Shown: positions 10,208 to 28,788, counted from the stretch's first letter. The stretch is 64,000 nt of DNA from Hyphomicrobium denitrificans 1NES1 (GCF_000230975.2 NC_021172.1:1984001-2048000), one strand, 5' to 3'. Notes: generated by a model from the letters alone, not told the origin. Numbers and translations: made by a program.

Positions 10208-10516
10208 TTAAAGTTTGATCTCGACGTCCACGCCGGCGGCAAGATCAAGCTTCATCAATGCATCAACCGTCTGCGGTGTCGGATCGACGATGTCGAGAAG
10301 CCGTTTGTGCGTCCGCATTTCGAACTGCTCGCGACTCTTCTTATCGATGTGCGGCGAACGGTTGACCGTAAAACGTTCGATGCGGGTCGGTAGCGGAATC
10401 GGACCACGAACCTCAGCACCGGTGCGTTTAGCCGTATTCACGATCTCACGGGTCGATGCATCGAGAATACGATGATCGAACGCCTTGAGCCGGATGCGGA
10501 TGTTTTGGCCGTGCAT
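10208..10516 (-). CDS. rpsJ: 30S ribosomal protein S10 (NusE)
   Basis: S10 acts in the 30S head and, as NusE, in transcription antitermination and transcription-translation coupling with NusG. The 102-residue product has [20 protein letters not shown] and [20 protein letters not shown]. It directly follows tuf, with no separate S10 promoter evident in the short gap, so the str and S10 groups seem joined. Confidence 0.97.
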   Translation of the reverse strand: MHGQNIRIRLKAFDHRILDASTREIVNTAKRTGAEVRGPIPLPTRIERFTVNRSPHIDKKSREQFEMRTHKRLLDIVDPTPQTVDALMKLDLAAGVDVEIKL

Positions 10517-10531
10517 TGCTTTGCTCCACTC

Positions 10532-10567
10532 TCCCCCTCCCCGCCGCGGTTACGGCGAGGAGAAGGA
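10532..10567. repeat. Imperfect palindrome between tuf and rpsJ
   Basis: Two 15-base arms (10532-10546 and 10553-10567) pair with about three mismatches around a six-base loop. The arms are of the CTCCCC/GGGGAG kind seen again at 19640-19743 and 30931-30960, so this may be a worn copy of the same intergenic repeat. Confidence 0.45.
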
Positions 10568-10574
10568 AAACCCC

Positions 10575-11783
10575 CTACTCGATAATTTTCGTGACGACGC
10601 CGGCGCCGACGGTGCGGCCGCCTTCGCGAATTGCGAAGCGCACCTTCTCTTCCATGGCGATCGGCGAGACGAGCTCGACGGTGACCGAGACGTTGTCGCC
10701 CGGCATAACCATTTCCGTGCCTTCGGCGAGCTTGACGGTGCCCGTCACGTCGGTCGTGCGGAAATAGAACTGCGGACGATAGTTCGTGAAGAACGGCGTG
10801 TGACGGCCACCCTCTTCCTTGTTCAGGATGTAGGCCTCAGCCGTGAACTTCTTGTGCGGCTTGACGGTGCCCGGCTTGCAGAGAACCTGACCACGCTCGA
10901 CCGAATCCTTGTCGATGCCGCGCAGCAGGCAGCCGACGTTGTCACCAGCCTCGCCCGAGTCGAGCAGCTTGCGGAACATTTCGACGCCCGTGACGACCGA
11001 CTTCTGCGTGTCGCGGATGCCGACGATCTCGACTTCCTCGCCGACCTTGATCGTGCCGCGCTCGATACGGCCGGTGACGACGGTACCACGGCCCGAGATC
11101 GAGAAGACGTCTTCGATCGGCATCAGGAACGGCTGATCCTTCGGACGCTCGGGGATCGGGATGAAGCTGTCCATCGCCTCGTAGAGTTTGATGATCGCTT
11201 CGTCGGCGAGCGGACCCTTCTCACCGTTGAGCGCCTTGACGGCGGCGCCGCGGATGACAGGCGTGTCGTCGCCCGGGAAGTTGTACTTCGAGAGAAGCTC
11301 GCGCACTTCCATTTCGACGAGATCGAGAAGTTCCTGGTCTTCGACGATGTCGCATTTGTTCAGGAAGACGACGATCTTCGGCACGCCGACCTGGCGGGCG
11401 AGAAGAATGTGCTCGCGCGTCTGCGGCATCGGGCCGTCGACAGCGGAGACGACGAGAATGGCGCCGTCCATCTGCGCAGCGCCCGTGATCATGTTCTTCA
11501 CGTAGTCGGCGTGGCCGGGGCAGTCGACGTGGGCATAGTGACGATTCGGCGTCGCGTACTCGACGTGCGAGGTGGCGATCGTCAGAATCTTCGTCGGGTC
11601 GCGGCGGCCCTGAGATTCGGAAGCCTTGGCAACTTCGTCGTAGTTGATTGCCTGCGAGGTCCAGCCGCGGTCAGCCGAAACCTTGGTCAATGCCGCCGTC
11701 AGCGTCGTCTTGCCATGGTCGACGTGTCCGATCGTACCGACGTTGCAGTGCGGCTTGCTCCGCTCGAATTTTGCTTTGGCCAT
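10575..11783 (-). CDS. tuf: Elongation factor Tu with an atypical switch I
   Basis: EF-Tu brings aminoacyl-tRNA to the ribosome as a GTP complex. Domain 1 holds the P-loop GHVDHGKT (19-26), DCPGH (87-91) and NKCD (142-145); domains 2 and 3 follow to the usual ending [14 protein letters not shown]. The product is 402 residues against 394 in E. coli. The difference lies mainly in switch I: the near-invariant EEKARGITI is replaced by a longer stretch with [12 protein letters not shown] (about 59-69). The Mg-binding Thr seems kept at position 68. The frame is intact and the rest is fully conserved. It is preceded by fusA and followed by rpsJ. Confidence 0.97.
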   Translation of the reverse strand: MAKAKFERSKPHCNVGTIGHVDHGKTTLTAALTKVSADRGWTSQAINYDEVAKASESQGRRDPTKILTIATSHVEYATPNRHYAHVDCPGHADYVKNMITGAAQMDGAILVVSAVDGPMPQTREHILLARQVGVPKIVVFLNKCDIVEDQELLDLVEMEVRELLSKYNFPGDDTPVIRGAAVKALNGEKGPLADEAIIKLYEAMDSFIPIPERPKDQPFLMPIEDVFSISGRGTVVTGRIERGTIKVGEEVEIVGIRDTQKSVVTGVEMFRKLLDSGEAGDNVGCLLRGIDKDSVERGQVLCKPGTVKPHKKFTAEAYILNKEEGGRHTPFFTNYRPQFYFRTTDVTGTVKLAEGTEMVMPGDNVSVTVELVSPIAMEEKVRFAIREGGRTVGAGVVTKIIE

Positions 11784-11847
11784 CGTTGGCTCTCCTCAGT
11801 CTTCCTTACTCGGCCCCGGCTTTCACCGGAGATCTCTCCAAACTTCC

Positions 11848-13938
11848 TCAGGCGTACTTCGCTTTGACTTCGTCGGCGACGTTACGCGGAACGTCCGCGT
11901 AATGTGCAAACTGCATCGTGTACTGCGCACGACCGGTCGACATCGAGCGCAGCGTGTTGATGTAACCGAACATGTTCGCCAGCGGGACATACGCACGGAT
12001 CACCGTCGCGTTGCCGCGCATCTCCTGCGTGCGGATCTGGCCGCGCCGCGAGTTGATGTCGCCGATGATGCCGCCGACGAACTCGCCCGGCGACACGACC
12101 TCGACGTCCATGACGGGCTCAAGGATCTTGACGCCCGCCTTTTCGCAACCTTCCTTCATGGCCGCACGCGTCGCGATTTCGAAGGCGATCGCGGACGAGT
12201 CCACCTCGTGGAAGGCGCCGTCGAACAGATTGACTTTCATGTCGACCATCGGGAAGCCGATCAGGATACCATTGTCCCAGACGGACTTGACGCCCTTTTC
12301 GACGCCCGGGATGTATTCCTTCGGGATCGAACCGCCGACGATCGAGGTCGAGAACTCATTGCCTTTGCCGACTTCATTCGGCTCGAGCTTCAGCTTGACG
12401 CGCGCGAACTGACCCGTACCGCCCGTCTGCTTCTTGTGCGTGTAGTCGATCTCGGTCGGACGCGCGAGCGTTTCGCGGTAAGCAACCTGCGGCGCGCCCG
12501 TCATTGCTTCAACGCCGTACGTACGCTTCAGAATATCGACCTTGATGTCGAGATGGAGCTCGCCCATGCCCTTGAGGATCGTCTCGCCGGACTCGGGATG
12601 AACCGACACGCGGAACGAGGGGTCTTCGAGCGACAGCGTATTGAGCGCGATCGCCATTTTTTCCTGATCAGCCTTCGTCTTCGGCTCGATCTTCATCTCG
12701 ATGACGGGTTCGGGGAACTCCATCTTTTCAAGAATGACAGGCTTCGCCGGATCGCAAAGCGTCTCGCCGGTGCGTGTATCTTTCAAACCCTGCAGAGCGA
12801 CGATGTCGCCGGCAAAGGCTTCCTTGATTTCCTCGCGGTCGGCGGCGTGCATCAAATACATGCGGCCGGCGCGCTCTTTCTTGTCGCGCGAGGTATTCGC
12901 CAGCGCCATACCCTGCTCGAGTTTGCCCGAATAGATGCGGCAGAACGTGATCGAGCCGACATGCTCGAAGCTCATGATCTTGAACGCGATCATCGACAGC
13001 GGCTCACTGTCGGACGGCTTCCGCAGCAGCTCATCGCCCGTCTTCGGATCGATGCCCTTATAGGCTTCGCGATCGACCGGCGCAGGCAGAAAATCGACGA
13101 CGGCATCGAGCAGCGGCTGCACACCCTTGTTCTTGAAGGCGGAGCCGCAGAACATCGGATAGAAGGCGCCTTTGACAGTCGCCTTGCGGATCAGCTTGCG
13201 CAGCGTGTCGGCGTCGGGTTCCTTACCTTCAAGGAACGCCTCGAGCGCCGTGTCGTCCATCTCGACCGCGGCCTCGATCATCGCGGCGCGGAATTCATTG
13301 GCTTTATCGACGAGGTCGGCGGGGATCTCGCCCTCGACCATCTTGGCGTCCTTGCCGTCGCCATCCCAGATGTAGGATTTCATCTTGATGAGATCGACGA
13401 CGCCTTGGAAATTCGATTCCGCGCCAATCGGAATCTGCAACGGCACCGGTCGCGCGCCGAGCTTCGTCTTGATGTCTTCGACGCACATGTAGAAGTCAGC
13501 GCCGGTCTTATCCATCTTGTTGGCGAAGATGATGCGTGGAACGTTGTATTTGTCGCCCTGACGCCAGACGGTTTCCGTCTGCGGCTCGACGCCCTGGTTC
13601 GAGTCGAGGACGCAGACCGCGCCGTCGAGCACGCGCAGCGACCGCTCGACTTCGATCGTGAAGTCGACGTGACCTGGGGTGTCGATGATGTTCAGGCGGC
13701 GCTTCTTGCCATCGCGGCCGGTCCAGAAACAGGTCGTCGCGGCCGACGTGATCGTGATGCCGCGCTCGGCTTCCTGATCCATAAAGTCCATCGTGGCGGC
13801 GCCGTCATGGACTTCGCCGATCTTATAGGACTTGCCGGTGTAATAGAGGATCCGCTCGGTCGTCGTGGTTTTTCCAGCATCGATGTGAGCCATGATGCCG
13901 AAGTTGCGGTAATCCTCGATCGGGTACTGTCGGGCCAT
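11848..13938 (-). CDS. fusA: Elongation factor G
   Basis: EF-G drives translocation and, with RRF, ribosome recycling. The 696-residue protein has the GTPase motifs [20 protein letters not shown] (17-36), [11 protein letters not shown] (switch I), DTPGHVDF and NKMD, then domains II-V with the tip region and [18 protein letters not shown] near the end. Length is normal. It lies between rpsG and tuf in the str operon. Confidence 0.98.
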   Translation of the reverse strand: MARQYPIEDYRNFGIMAHIDAGKTTTTERILYYTGKSYKIGEVHDGAATMDFMDQEAERGITITSAATTCFWTGRDGKKRRLNIIDTPGHVDFTIEVERSLRVLDGAVCVLDSNQGVEPQTETVWRQGDKYNVPRIIFANKMDKTGADFYMCVEDIKTKLGARPVPLQIPIGAESNFQGVVDLIKMKSYIWDGDGKDAKMVEGEIPADLVDKANEFRAAMIEAAVEMDDTALEAFLEGKEPDADTLRKLIRKATVKGAFYPMFCGSAFKNKGVQPLLDAVVDFLPAPVDREAYKGIDPKTGDELLRKPSDSEPLSMIAFKIMSFEHVGSITFCRIYSGKLEQGMALANTSRDKKERAGRMYLMHAADREEIKEAFAGDIVALQGLKDTRTGETLCDPAKPVILEKMEFPEPVIEMKIEPKTKADQEKMAIALNTLSLEDPSFRVSVHPESGETILKGMGELHLDIKVDILKRTYGVEAMTGAPQVAYRETLARPTEIDYTHKKQTGGTGQFARVKLKLEPNEVGKGNEFSTSIVGGSIPKEYIPGVEKGVKSVWDNGILIGFPMVDMKVNLFDGAFHEVDSSAIAFEIATRAAMKEGCEKAGVKILEPVMDVEVVSPGEFVGGIIGDINSRRGQIRTQEMRGNATVIRAYVPLANMFGYINTLRSMSTGRAQYTMQFAHYADVPRNVADEVKAKYA

Positions 13939-13967
13939 TGGGTGCCTCGAAAATCCTAAGGTCTGTC

Positions 13968-14456
<489 letters not shown>

Positions 14457-14506
14457 TCAATTCTGTGTGTGATGGGCCAGACGATCCGGCCCGAAACATC
14501 GGCCGC

Positions 14507-14878
14507 TTACTTCGGCCGCTTCGCACCGTATTTCGAACGCCGCTGACGGCGCGCCGCAACGCCCTGCGTGTCGAGCACGCCGCGGACGATGTGATAGCGA
14601 ACGCCCGGTAAGTCCTTCACGCGGCCGCCGCGGATGAGCACGACGGAGTGTTCCTGAAGGTTGTGACCCTCGCCCGGGATATAGCCGATGACTTCATAGC
14701 CGTTCGTCAACCGGATCTTGGCGACCTTGCGGAGTGCCGAGTTCGGCTTCTTCGGCGTCGTCGTGTAAACGCGCGTGCAGACGCCCCGCTTCTGCGGGCA
14801 GGCTTCCATGTGGCGCGATTTCTCGCGATAGACCGGCTTTACGCGCGGCTTACGGATCAACTGTTGTATCGTCGGCAT
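14507..14878 (-). CDS. rpsL: 30S ribosomal protein S12
   Basis: S12 is at the decoding centre and is the classical streptomycin-response protein. The start at 14878 gives the invariant [12 protein letters not shown]; a longer frame upstream has no family match. The loops [16 protein letters not shown] and [17 protein letters not shown] carry the wild-type lysines associated with streptomycin sensitivity in other bacteria. It is the first gene after the promoter region at 15107-15135. Confidence 0.98.
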   Translation of the reverse strand: MPTIQQLIRKPRVKPVYREKSRHMEACPQKRGVCTRVYTTTPKKPNSALRKVAKIRLTNGYEVIGYIPGEGHNLQEHSVVLIRGGRVKDLPGVRYHIVRGVLDTQGVAARRQRRSKYGAKRPK

Positions 14879-15106
14879 TCGCCCAATCCTGACCTCATGA
14901 CCCATCTCCAAATGGAAATGCGCCAAGCAAACCTGCCAGGTGCGTAAAGACCGCCCCTAGCATGAAAAAACCAGAGGATCGTGCCGCCTCTTCAGGTGGC
15001 AGATCATGGCCCGTCGATATGCTCTGCTTTATAAACGGGAGCGTTTAGGCCCAAAATGGCGCTGAAAGCGCCCGACAGCCTACCACCTTCCGTGAGAGTG
15101 CGCGGA

Positions 15107-15135
15107 GCTATATATGCACCGGCAATATTGGTCAA
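15107..15135 (-). promoter_or_regulatory. Likely promoter of the rpsL-rpsG-fusA-tuf-S10 transcript
   Basis: On the minus strand, TTGACC (15135-15130) is followed after 17 bases by TATAGC (15112-15107), within a locally AT-rich TATATATA stretch. It lies between the rpoC terminator and rpsL in the right direction. This is inferred from consensus only. Confidence 0.55.
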
Positions 15136-15303
15136 CAGGGCCATCAGTGCCGGACGAAATTATTTTCGCCTGTTCACGCCGAAATAAGCAAATCAAACCT
15201 GCGACCGGTTGTCTGCCTGAAGATTTTACAGCCGGCAGAGCAACGTAAATTTGAGCACGCCAGGGCACGGTCGATACCTTCCAATCCGATCCACCAAAAG
15301 CGA

Positions 15304-15332
15304 AACGGCCGTCTCCGGAGGAGACGGCCGTT
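15304..15332 (-). terminator. Rho-independent terminator of rpoC
   Basis: A 13-bp perfect stem (arms beginning AACGGCCGTCTCC) with a three-base loop lies about 35 bases past the rpoC stop. On the minus strand it is followed by TTTCGCTTTT, a fair U-rich tail. Confidence 0.8.
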
Positions 15333-15366
15333 CGAACATTTCCATGATGGCGGAAGCTTGCGGCGG

Positions 15367-19587
<4,221 letters not shown>

Positions 19588-19639
19588 CGGCTGTCTCCTC
19601 AAGGAACCGGTGGGGTCGCCGGTCCCGTGGAATTTTCAG

Positions 19640-19743
19640 GCCCTCGCCCCGTGCTTACGGGAGAGGGTTTGGGTGAGGGGCGGCAACTTCGTCGCGTGAG
19701 GCTGCCCCTCACCCCGTCCCTCTCCCCGCGCGCGGGGAGAGGG
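19640..19743. repeat. Compound palindromic repeat between rpoB and rpoC
   Basis: The spacer contains nested inverted repeats. A 26-bp perfect palindrome is at 19718-19743 (half-site CCCTCTCCCCGCG). An 11-bp pair GGGTGAGGGGC/GCCCCTCACCC lies at 19671-19681 and 19704-19714. A weaker hairpin sits at 19641-19667. The composition (CCCTCACCC, CTCTCCC) is of the REP-like intergenic type often seen in Hyphomicrobiales. It would be part of the rpoBC transcript. Confidence 0.75.
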
Positions 19744-19753
19744 TGGGATCGTG

Positions 19754-23905
<4,152 letters not shown>

Positions 23906-24066
23906 GTCGATCCCTTCGTGCTCTCGTATGCGGGGGAGGCCCCGCGATCCAAATTCTCGGCCGTCGAGCACCCCGAAATCGGCGGGAGCTCCCGAAACGG
24001 TTCACCGGAAGGCCCTTTTCCGAGGTTGCTTGCAACCTCAGGCCCTCCGGAAAGCCGTTTTTCGTT

Positions 24067-24107
24067 GCTCGTGACGACTCGCGTTCCGCGAGCCGGCCGT
24101 CACGAGC
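24067..24107 (-). other. Hairpin in the rplL-rpoB spacer
   Basis: Ten-base outer arms (GCTCGTGACG and its complement, 24067-24076 and 24098-24107) enclose a second six-base stem (CTCGCG/CGCGAG). No U-run follows on either strand. In other bacteria the rplL-rpoB gap holds an attenuator and an RNase III site; this structure is a candidate for such processing. Confidence 0.5.
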
Positions 24108-24139
24108 GGTAGTTTCCGCAAACGAGCGGTATGCACAGA

Positions 24140-24178
24140 CATCGACACCGACCGGGAGCGGCCCGGCCGGTGTCGATG
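24140..24178 (-). terminator. Hairpin just after rplL, possible attenuator
   Basis: An 11-bp perfect stem (arms beginning CATCGACACCG, 24140-24150 and 24168-24178) with a GC-rich 17-base loop starts six bases past the rplL stop on the minus strand. There is no U tract, so full termination is doubtful; partial attenuation before rpoB or processing is more likely. Confidence 0.45.
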
Positions 24179-24183
24179 GATAA

Positions 24184-24561
24184 TCACTTCACTTCGACGA
24201 CGGCGCCTTGATCTTCGAGCTGCTTCTTCAGCTTGGCAGCTTCGTCCTTCGAGATGCCTTCCTTCACGGTCTTGCCGCCCGCCTCGACGAGGTCCTTGGC
24301 TTCCTTCAAGCCGAGACCCGTGATGGCGCGAACTTCCTTGATGACGTTGATCTTCTTGTCGCCGCCCGACTTCAGGATAACGGTGAACTCGGTCTGCTCC
24401 TCGACAGGAGCAGCGCCAGCACCGCCTGCAGCAGGAGCTGCAACGGCAACAGCGGCCGCAGCCGAGACGCCCCACTTTTCTTCGAGCGCCTTGGCAAGCT
24501 CGGCCGCTTCGAGCACGGTGAGGCTCGACAGGTCATCAACGATTTTCTCGATCTTCGACAT
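24184..24561 (-). CDS. rplL: 50S ribosomal protein L7/L12
   Basis: L7/L12 dimers form the mobile stalk that recruits and activates translational GTPases. The 125-residue protein has the N-terminal dimerisation part ([20 protein letters not shown]), an Ala/Gly-rich hinge (about 33-52), and the C-terminal domain with [20 protein letters not shown] and [12 protein letters not shown]. It follows rplJ by 111 bases. Confidence 0.98.
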   Translation of the reverse strand: MSKIEKIVDDLSSLTVLEAAELAKALEEKWGVSAAAAVAVAAPAAGGAGAAPVEEQTEFTVILKSGGDKKINVIKEVRAITGLGLKEAKDLVEAGGKTVKEGISKDEAAKLKKQLEDQGAVVEVK

Positions 24562-24672
24562 ATATAGTGTCCTTCCGGTTTGAACCTAGAGGTTGAGTTG
24601 CAGCACCCAATTGCGGGCTTCCGCTGCGTTTGCGTTCGAGGGCTCAAGAGCCCCACAACTTCGGTTGGCCGG

Positions 24673-25194
24673 CTAAGCGGCTGCCTCGCCTTTTGCTGCC
24701 TTGGCCTGAATGACTCGAGCGAGCTGGGCTCCCGGCTCCTTGACGGTCCGGGCGATTTTCGTCGCCGGAGCGTTGAGAAGTCCAATGAGCTTGGCGCGCA
24801 GTTCATCAAGCGATGGCAGGTCGGCGAGAGCTTTCACGCCATTCGCGTCGAGGATGGTCTTGCCCATCGCGCCGCCGAGGATCACGAGCTTGTCGTTCGC
24901 CTTGGCATACGTGACGGCAGCCTTCGCCGCGGCGATCGGATCTTTTGAAAAGGCCAGGATGGTCGGCCCCTTCATCAAACCTGAAAGCTGTTCGGCGTCG
25001 GTATCCTTGAGCGCGAGTTGCGCCAGCTTGTTCTTGGCCACTTTCACAGAGCCACCGGCGTCTTTGACGCGCCTGCGGAACTCTGCGGATTGAGCAGCCA
25101 CCATGCCGGTGTTGTGGGCGACCACAACCACGCCGGTGCTTTTCAGCTCGCCGTGGAGATGGTCGATGAGCTCACGTTTCGCGGCTCTATCCAC
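24673..25194 (-). CDS. rplJ: 50S ribosomal protein L10
   Basis: L10 anchors the L7/L12 dimers to the ribosome and in E. coli represses its own operon. The 173-residue product starts MDRAAKRELIDHLHGELKST and holds VKVAKNKLAQLALKDTDAEQ and the C-terminal helix region that binds L7/L12. The start is GTG at 25194, preceded at seven bases by AAGGAG. Confidence 0.97.
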   Translation of the reverse strand: MDRAAKRELIDHLHGELKSTGVVVVAHNTGMVAAQSAEFRRRVKDAGGSVKVAKNKLAQLALKDTDAEQLSGLMKGPTILAFSKDPIAAAKAAVTYAKANDKLVILGGAMGKTILDANGVKALADLPSLDELRAKLIGLLNAPATKIARTVKEPGAQLARVIQAKAAKGEAAA

Positions 25195-25523
25195 GTCTCG
25201 TCTCCTTGCTGCGGAGCCTCATTCGCGAAGCCCCGCGGGTTGCACCTTGCCGCCCTTTCCGCGTGAGGATCGGGCGACGCTGGTCTGTCCTCGTTCCCGT
25301 GGACCGCGTAAGCGGCACGGTGCTGACCCAGAAGGTTCAAACCGGATGCGAGGCTTCCGCCTCAAATCCGATCCACTTCTGTCTCATGCAGGCTCTCTCG
25401 ATCTGAGAGATTTCGGCCGACCGGCGAACCGGGATGGCACCTACAGTCTCGGACAGTATCGAACCGAAGCCCCGAGGAGCCCCGGTCCGGGTTTTCCGGG
25501 TTGCCCCGGAATTCGTGAAAGTC
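25195..25523 (-). promoter_or_regulatory. rplJ leader region (probable L10-type leader)
   Basis: No gene is seen in these 329 bases between rplA and rplJ. On the minus strand the spacer is rich in paired segments, for example CTGTAGGTGCC opposite CCTGCATGAGACAG and a short CTCTCAGATCGAGAG hairpin near 25400. Position and structure agree with the autoregulatory L10 leader known in many bacteria. A structural model search would be needed to confirm it. Confidence 0.5.
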
Positions 25524-26273
25524 TCAGGTCACGGGTCCCGATGAAACGGTCGCCGTGTCGAGCTTGAGGCCGGGCCCCATCGTCGACGACACGGAGACTT
25601 TCTTCAGGTACGTGCCCTTGGAGCCCGTCGGTTTGGCCTTGATGACCGCATCGACGAACGCTTTGATGTTCTGAACGAGCGCTTCTTCCGAGAAGCTCGC
25701 CTTGCCGACGCCGGCGTGGACGATGCCAGCCTTTTCGACACGGAACTCGACGGAACCGCCCTTGGCGCCCTTGACGGCGGTCGTGACATCCATCGTCACC
25801 GTGCCGACGCGCGGGTTTGGCATCAGGCCACGCGGGCCCAACACTTTGCCTAGGCGGCCGACGAGACCCATCATGTCGGGCGTCGCAATGCAGCGGTCGA
25901 AGTTGATCGTGCCTTTCGAGACGATCTCGACGAGATCTTCCGCGCCGACGATGTCGGCACCGGCGGCCTTGGCTTCATCAGCCTTCGCACCCTTCGCGAA
26001 AACAGCAACGCGTGCCGTGCGGCCGGAGCCGTTCGGCAGATTGCAGACGCCGCGCACCATCTGGTCGGCGTGCTTGGGATCGACGCCGAGGTTGACGGCA
26101 ACCTCGATCGTCTCGTCGAACTTCGCCTTGGCGCGGTCCTTCAGGATCTTCACGGCCTCTGCGACGGCGTAAGCCTTACCGGCGGGAAGGCCCTGCTTGA
26201 CGACGAGCATCCGCTTGCCACCGGCTTCGCGCGTTTCCTTGATTTTCTCGGCGCTGATTTGAGCTTTTGCCAT
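25524..26273 (-). CDS. rplA: 50S ribosomal protein L1
   Basis: L1 forms the stalk controlling E-site tRNA release. The start at 26273 gives [20 protein letters not shown] and 249 residues; the longer upstream frame is unsupported. Conserved blocks are [40 protein letters not shown] and GTVTMDV. A four-base gap separates it from rplK. Confidence 0.97.
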   Translation of the reverse strand: MAKAQISAEKIKETREAGGKRMLVVKQGLPAGKAYAVAEAVKILKDRAKAKFDETIEVAVNLGVDPKHADQMVRGVCNLPNGSGRTARVAVFAKGAKADEAKAAGADIVGAEDLVEIVSKGTINFDRCIATPDMMGLVGRLGKVLGPRGLMPNPRVGTVTMDVTTAVKGAKGGSVEFRVEKAGIVHAGVGKASFSEEALVQNIKAFVDAVIKAKPTGSKGTYLKKVSVSSTMGPGLKLDTATVSSGPVT

Positions 26274-26277
26274 CGGA

Positions 26278-26724
26278 CTACTCCACCACCTTGAGACCCA
26301 TCGAGCGCGCGCTGCCTGCAAGCGTGCGGGCGGCGGCGTCGATATCGTCGGTGTTCATGTCCTTGAGCTTGCCCTTGGCAATCTCTTTCAGCTGAGCGAT
26401 CGTCACCTGTCCAGCAACAGAACGGCCCGGCTCCTTGGAGCCTGTGCCACCCTTACCCGTCGGGCGAAGGCCAGCGGCCTTCTTGATCAGGTACGTTGCA
26501 GGCGGCTGACGCATCTCGAACGTGAAGGAACGGTCGGAGTAGACCGTGATCTTCACTGGGATAGGCGTCCCCTGCTCCAGGTCCTTCGTCTTCGCATTGA
26601 AGGCCTTGCAGAATTCCATGATATTGACGCCGCGCTGGCCAAGCGCGGGACCGATTGGCGGCGACGGATTCGCCGCGCCTGCCGGCACCTGTAGGTTGAT
26701 AAAGCCGTCGACTTTCTTCGCCAT
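26278..26724 (-). CDS. rplK: 50S ribosomal protein L11
   Basis: L11 is at the GTPase-associated centre and is needed for RelA activation. The 148-residue product contains the N-terminal [20 protein letters not shown] (Pro-rich thiostrepton-region) and [20 protein letters not shown]. It is followed almost directly by rplA. Confidence 0.98.
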   Translation of the reverse strand: MAKKVDGFINLQVPAGAANPSPPIGPALGQRGVNIMEFCKAFNAKTKDLEQGTPIPVKITVYSDRSFTFEMRQPPATYLIKKAAGLRPTGKGGTGSKEPGRSVAGQVTIAQLKEIAKGKLKDMNTDDIDAAARTLAGSARSMGLKVVE

Positions 26725-26934
26725 AATTCCCCTTCACTCGTTTGAGCGTGACTACGCCCAGGGCGTTACGCTCAGGGTTAGCGGTTCAACGGGCCGGGTC
26801 GCATCGCGAAACCTGCCCTCCCGCACGTCACCGCTCCAGAGCCGAAGCCCCGGCGCGGTTTCCGATGCCTGACGCACCGGAAATCTCAACTCGCTCGCAA
26901 TGTCCCAGCACAACTTCCGTGTTGGACTTAGCCC

Positions 26935-27510
26935 TCAACCTGCAATCTTCTCGACTTGCCCGAATTCCAGCTCGACCGGCGTCGGTCTGCCGAAGATCGA
27001 CACCGCAACCTTGACCCGCGAACGCTCCTCGTCGACATCCTCGACGACGCCTGTGAACGAGGCGAACGGACCGTCGGCAACCTTGACGTTCTCTCCGATC
27101 TCGAAGGTGATCGTCGGCCGTGGCCGCTCGACGCCTTCTTTCACCTGATTGAGGATGCGTAGCGCTTCATCCTCCGGAATCGGCATCGGCTTGTTGTCGG
27201 CGCCGAGGAATCCCGTGACCTTCGGCGTGTTCTTGATCATCACAAACGCTTGGTCGGTCATCTTCATCTTGACGAGCACGTAGCCCGGCAGAAACTTGCG
27301 CTCGGTCGGAATCTTCCGACCGCGCTTGACCTCGACGACCTCTTCGGTCGGCACGACGATCTCCTCGAAGAGGTCCTCAAGGCCACCCGCCTTCGCGCGC
27401 TCGCGGATGGCATCGGCGACCTTGCGCTCGAAATTCGTGTAGGCGTGGACGATGTACCAGCGCGTCCCGGCAACCGACTTCTTTTCTTCGCGTTCCTGCG
27501 CGACAACCAT
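26935..27510 (-). CDS. nusG: Transcription termination/antitermination protein NusG
   Basis: NusG binds RNA polymerase and Rho or S10. The N-terminal domain starts at RWYIVHAYTNFERKVADAIR, and the C-terminal KOW domain contains IGENVKVADGPFASFTGVVE. ATG at 27510 is chosen (GAGGG nine bases upstream); a TTG two codons earlier is possible. The product is 191 residues. A 210-base spacer then leads to rplK. Confidence 0.97.
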   Translation of the reverse strand: MVVAQEREEKKSVAGTRWYIVHAYTNFERKVADAIRERAKAGGLEDLFEEIVVPTEEVVEVKRGRKIPTERKFLPGYVLVKMKMTDQAFVMIKNTPKVTGFLGADNKPMPIPEDEALRILNQVKEGVERPRPTITFEIGENVKVADGPFASFTGVVEDVDEERSRVKVAVSIFGRPTPVELEFGQVEKIAG

Positions 27511-27561
27511 TCTCAAAAGCCCTCTTGCGCGTCACTCAAGCCAAAAACCGAGAGCTGAAGC

Positions 27562-27759
27562 TCAACTGCCCACCCCCAGAACGAGGCGCACGACGAAGCT
27601 CAACGCCTGATCAACGAGCAAAAAGAAAACAGAGGCGAGCGCGACCATGATGAGCACCATCAAAGTCGTGATCCACACCTCTTTCCATGACGGCCAGGTG
27701 ACCTTGGAGACTTCCTGCCGGACTTCCTGAATAAAGGTTATGGGGTTGAACTTCGCCAT
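27562..27759 (-). CDS. secE: Protein translocase subunit SecE
   Basis: SecE clamps the SecY channel. The start at 27759 gives a 65-residue protein of the short single-span type: MAKFNPITFIQEVRQEVSKV, then the amphipathic TWPSWKEVWITTL and one membrane segment. A longer frame running back toward the tRNA is not credible. It lies between tRNA-Trp and nusG, the usual order. Confidence 0.97.
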   Translation of the reverse strand: MAKFNPITFIQEVRQEVSKVTWPSWKEVWITTLMVLIMVALASVFFLLVDQALSFVVRLVLGVGS

Positions 27760-27852
27760 CAAAGTGCTTTCTATGCGCAGATGCGACAACGTGCCGCTCC
27801 AGCCCCATCGTTTATCGACCGGGCCGGTCGGCAAATCAAACCTAGCTGAGGC

Positions 27853-27928
27853 TGGCAGGGGCGGAGGGTCTCGAACCCCCGACCTTCGGTTTTGGAGACC
27901 GACGCTCTACCAATTGAGCTACACCCCT
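27853..27928 (-). tRNA. tRNA-Trp (anticodon CCA)
   Basis: A full 76-base cloverleaf on the minus strand: acceptor AGGGGTG paired with CGCCCCT, D-loop AGCTCAATTGGTAGAGC, anticodon loop CTCCAAA, T-arm GGGGGTTCGAGACCCTC, and an encoded 3' CCA. It lies just before secE, a position kept across many bacteria, and is likely cotranscribed with it. Confidence 0.97.
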
Positions 27929-28080
27929 TAAACGCGACGCGAGCAAAAGCCCGGGCGTCGTGCAGCCTCTTTCGGGGCGTGCTTCCTTAACCGATGTCAT
28001 CCGCGTTGTCAGCCCCACGCGCAAGCTTTTTTATTTAGGTAGCCGTTCCCCTGTTTCGAGGTACAGGAGGTCGCAACTCG

Positions 28081-28464
28081 TCAGCGGCCGGCCCAAGGGC
28101 CCGGACCACCGGCGGAGCCGCCCACGGACGGCTGTGCTGCGCCGGCAATGGGTTCCACCACGACAGCCGAGCCATATGCCAACACCTCGGTCACCGCGGC
28201 GGCGATCTCGTTTGCGTCATAGCGCATGGCTATCACGGCATTGGCACCCATGCTTTGCGCGTGCTCAACCAGAAGATCGAAGGCTTCCTGCCGCGCATGC
28301 TCCGCGAGCTTGGTGTAAACAGATATATTGCCGCCGAAAAAGATCTGGATCGCGGCTCCAAGATTGCCGACGACGCTGCGCGAACGCACCGTCAGCCCGC
28401 GCACTAACCCCAGATGGCGCACGACGCGGTAGCCCTGGATTTCGTTCGTCGTCACAACCAGCAT
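28081..28464 (-). CDS. YbjQ family (DUF74, UPF0145) protein
   Basis: A 127-residue protein of the YbjQ/heavy-metal-binding-domain family, a pentamer-forming fold of unknown function. The family blocks are clear: VTTNEIQGYRVVRHLGLVRG, SRSVVGNLGAAIQIFFGGNI and EHAQSMGANAVIAMRYDANE. The C-terminus adds a Gly/Pro tail. No signal peptide or membrane span is seen. It stands alone upstream of tRNA-Trp on the same strand, 152 bases away. The metal-binding label of the family is not backed by obvious ligands here. Confidence 0.85.
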   Translation of the reverse strand: MLVVTTNEIQGYRVVRHLGLVRGLTVRSRSVVGNLGAAIQIFFGGNISVYTKLAEHARQEAFDLLVEHAQSMGANAVIAMRYDANEIAAAVTEVLAYGSAVVVEPIAGAAQPSVGGSAGGPGPWAGR

Positions 28465-28788
28465 GGAAGCCCCCTGTTTCGGCCCGCAGGCGGAGTGCGC
28501 AGGCAGGGCATAAGTTAAAGCAAGAGCCTTCGATTGGCGACCGCTGAAGTGGCAAATTGCCCGACCATCAAGTGGGGATCGATCTCCCGGCTCGTCGCCA
28601 GACGCCGAGCCGGCAAAAGTTAACCGGCATCTCCATAGCCGGGACTTCGGATGGGGCTTTGTCGTCGTCCGAGGTTACGCTATCAGCTCTAGCACCCCAC
28701 TTAAGCGATGGTTCGCAGGCATCTTCAAAGCGTCGTTCCTGCGTCGCCGACTAAATCCCGCCCCGATCATCCATTCAAAGCCAGCTCC
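28465..28788. other. 324-base spacer between divergent genes
   Basis: The spacer separates the YbjQ-family gene (minus) from the glucan gene (plus), so it should carry both promoters. An 8-bp hairpin with arms CCGGCTCG/CGAGCCGG lies at 28587-28613. I see no clear promoter hexamers and no gene. Confidence 0.5.

Larger units (their letters stand above)
14879..15366. other. 488-base spacer between rpoC and rpsL
   Basis: No gene is seen here. Reading on the minus strand it holds the rpoC terminator (15304-15332), then a promoter-like pair (15107-15135), then a leader of about 220 bases before rpsL. No convincing open frame is present. Confidence 0.7.

Noticed and set aside
11644..13959. A 771-codon plus-strand frame opposite fusA
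   Set aside because: Antisense shadow of fusA, same composition bias, no recognised domains.
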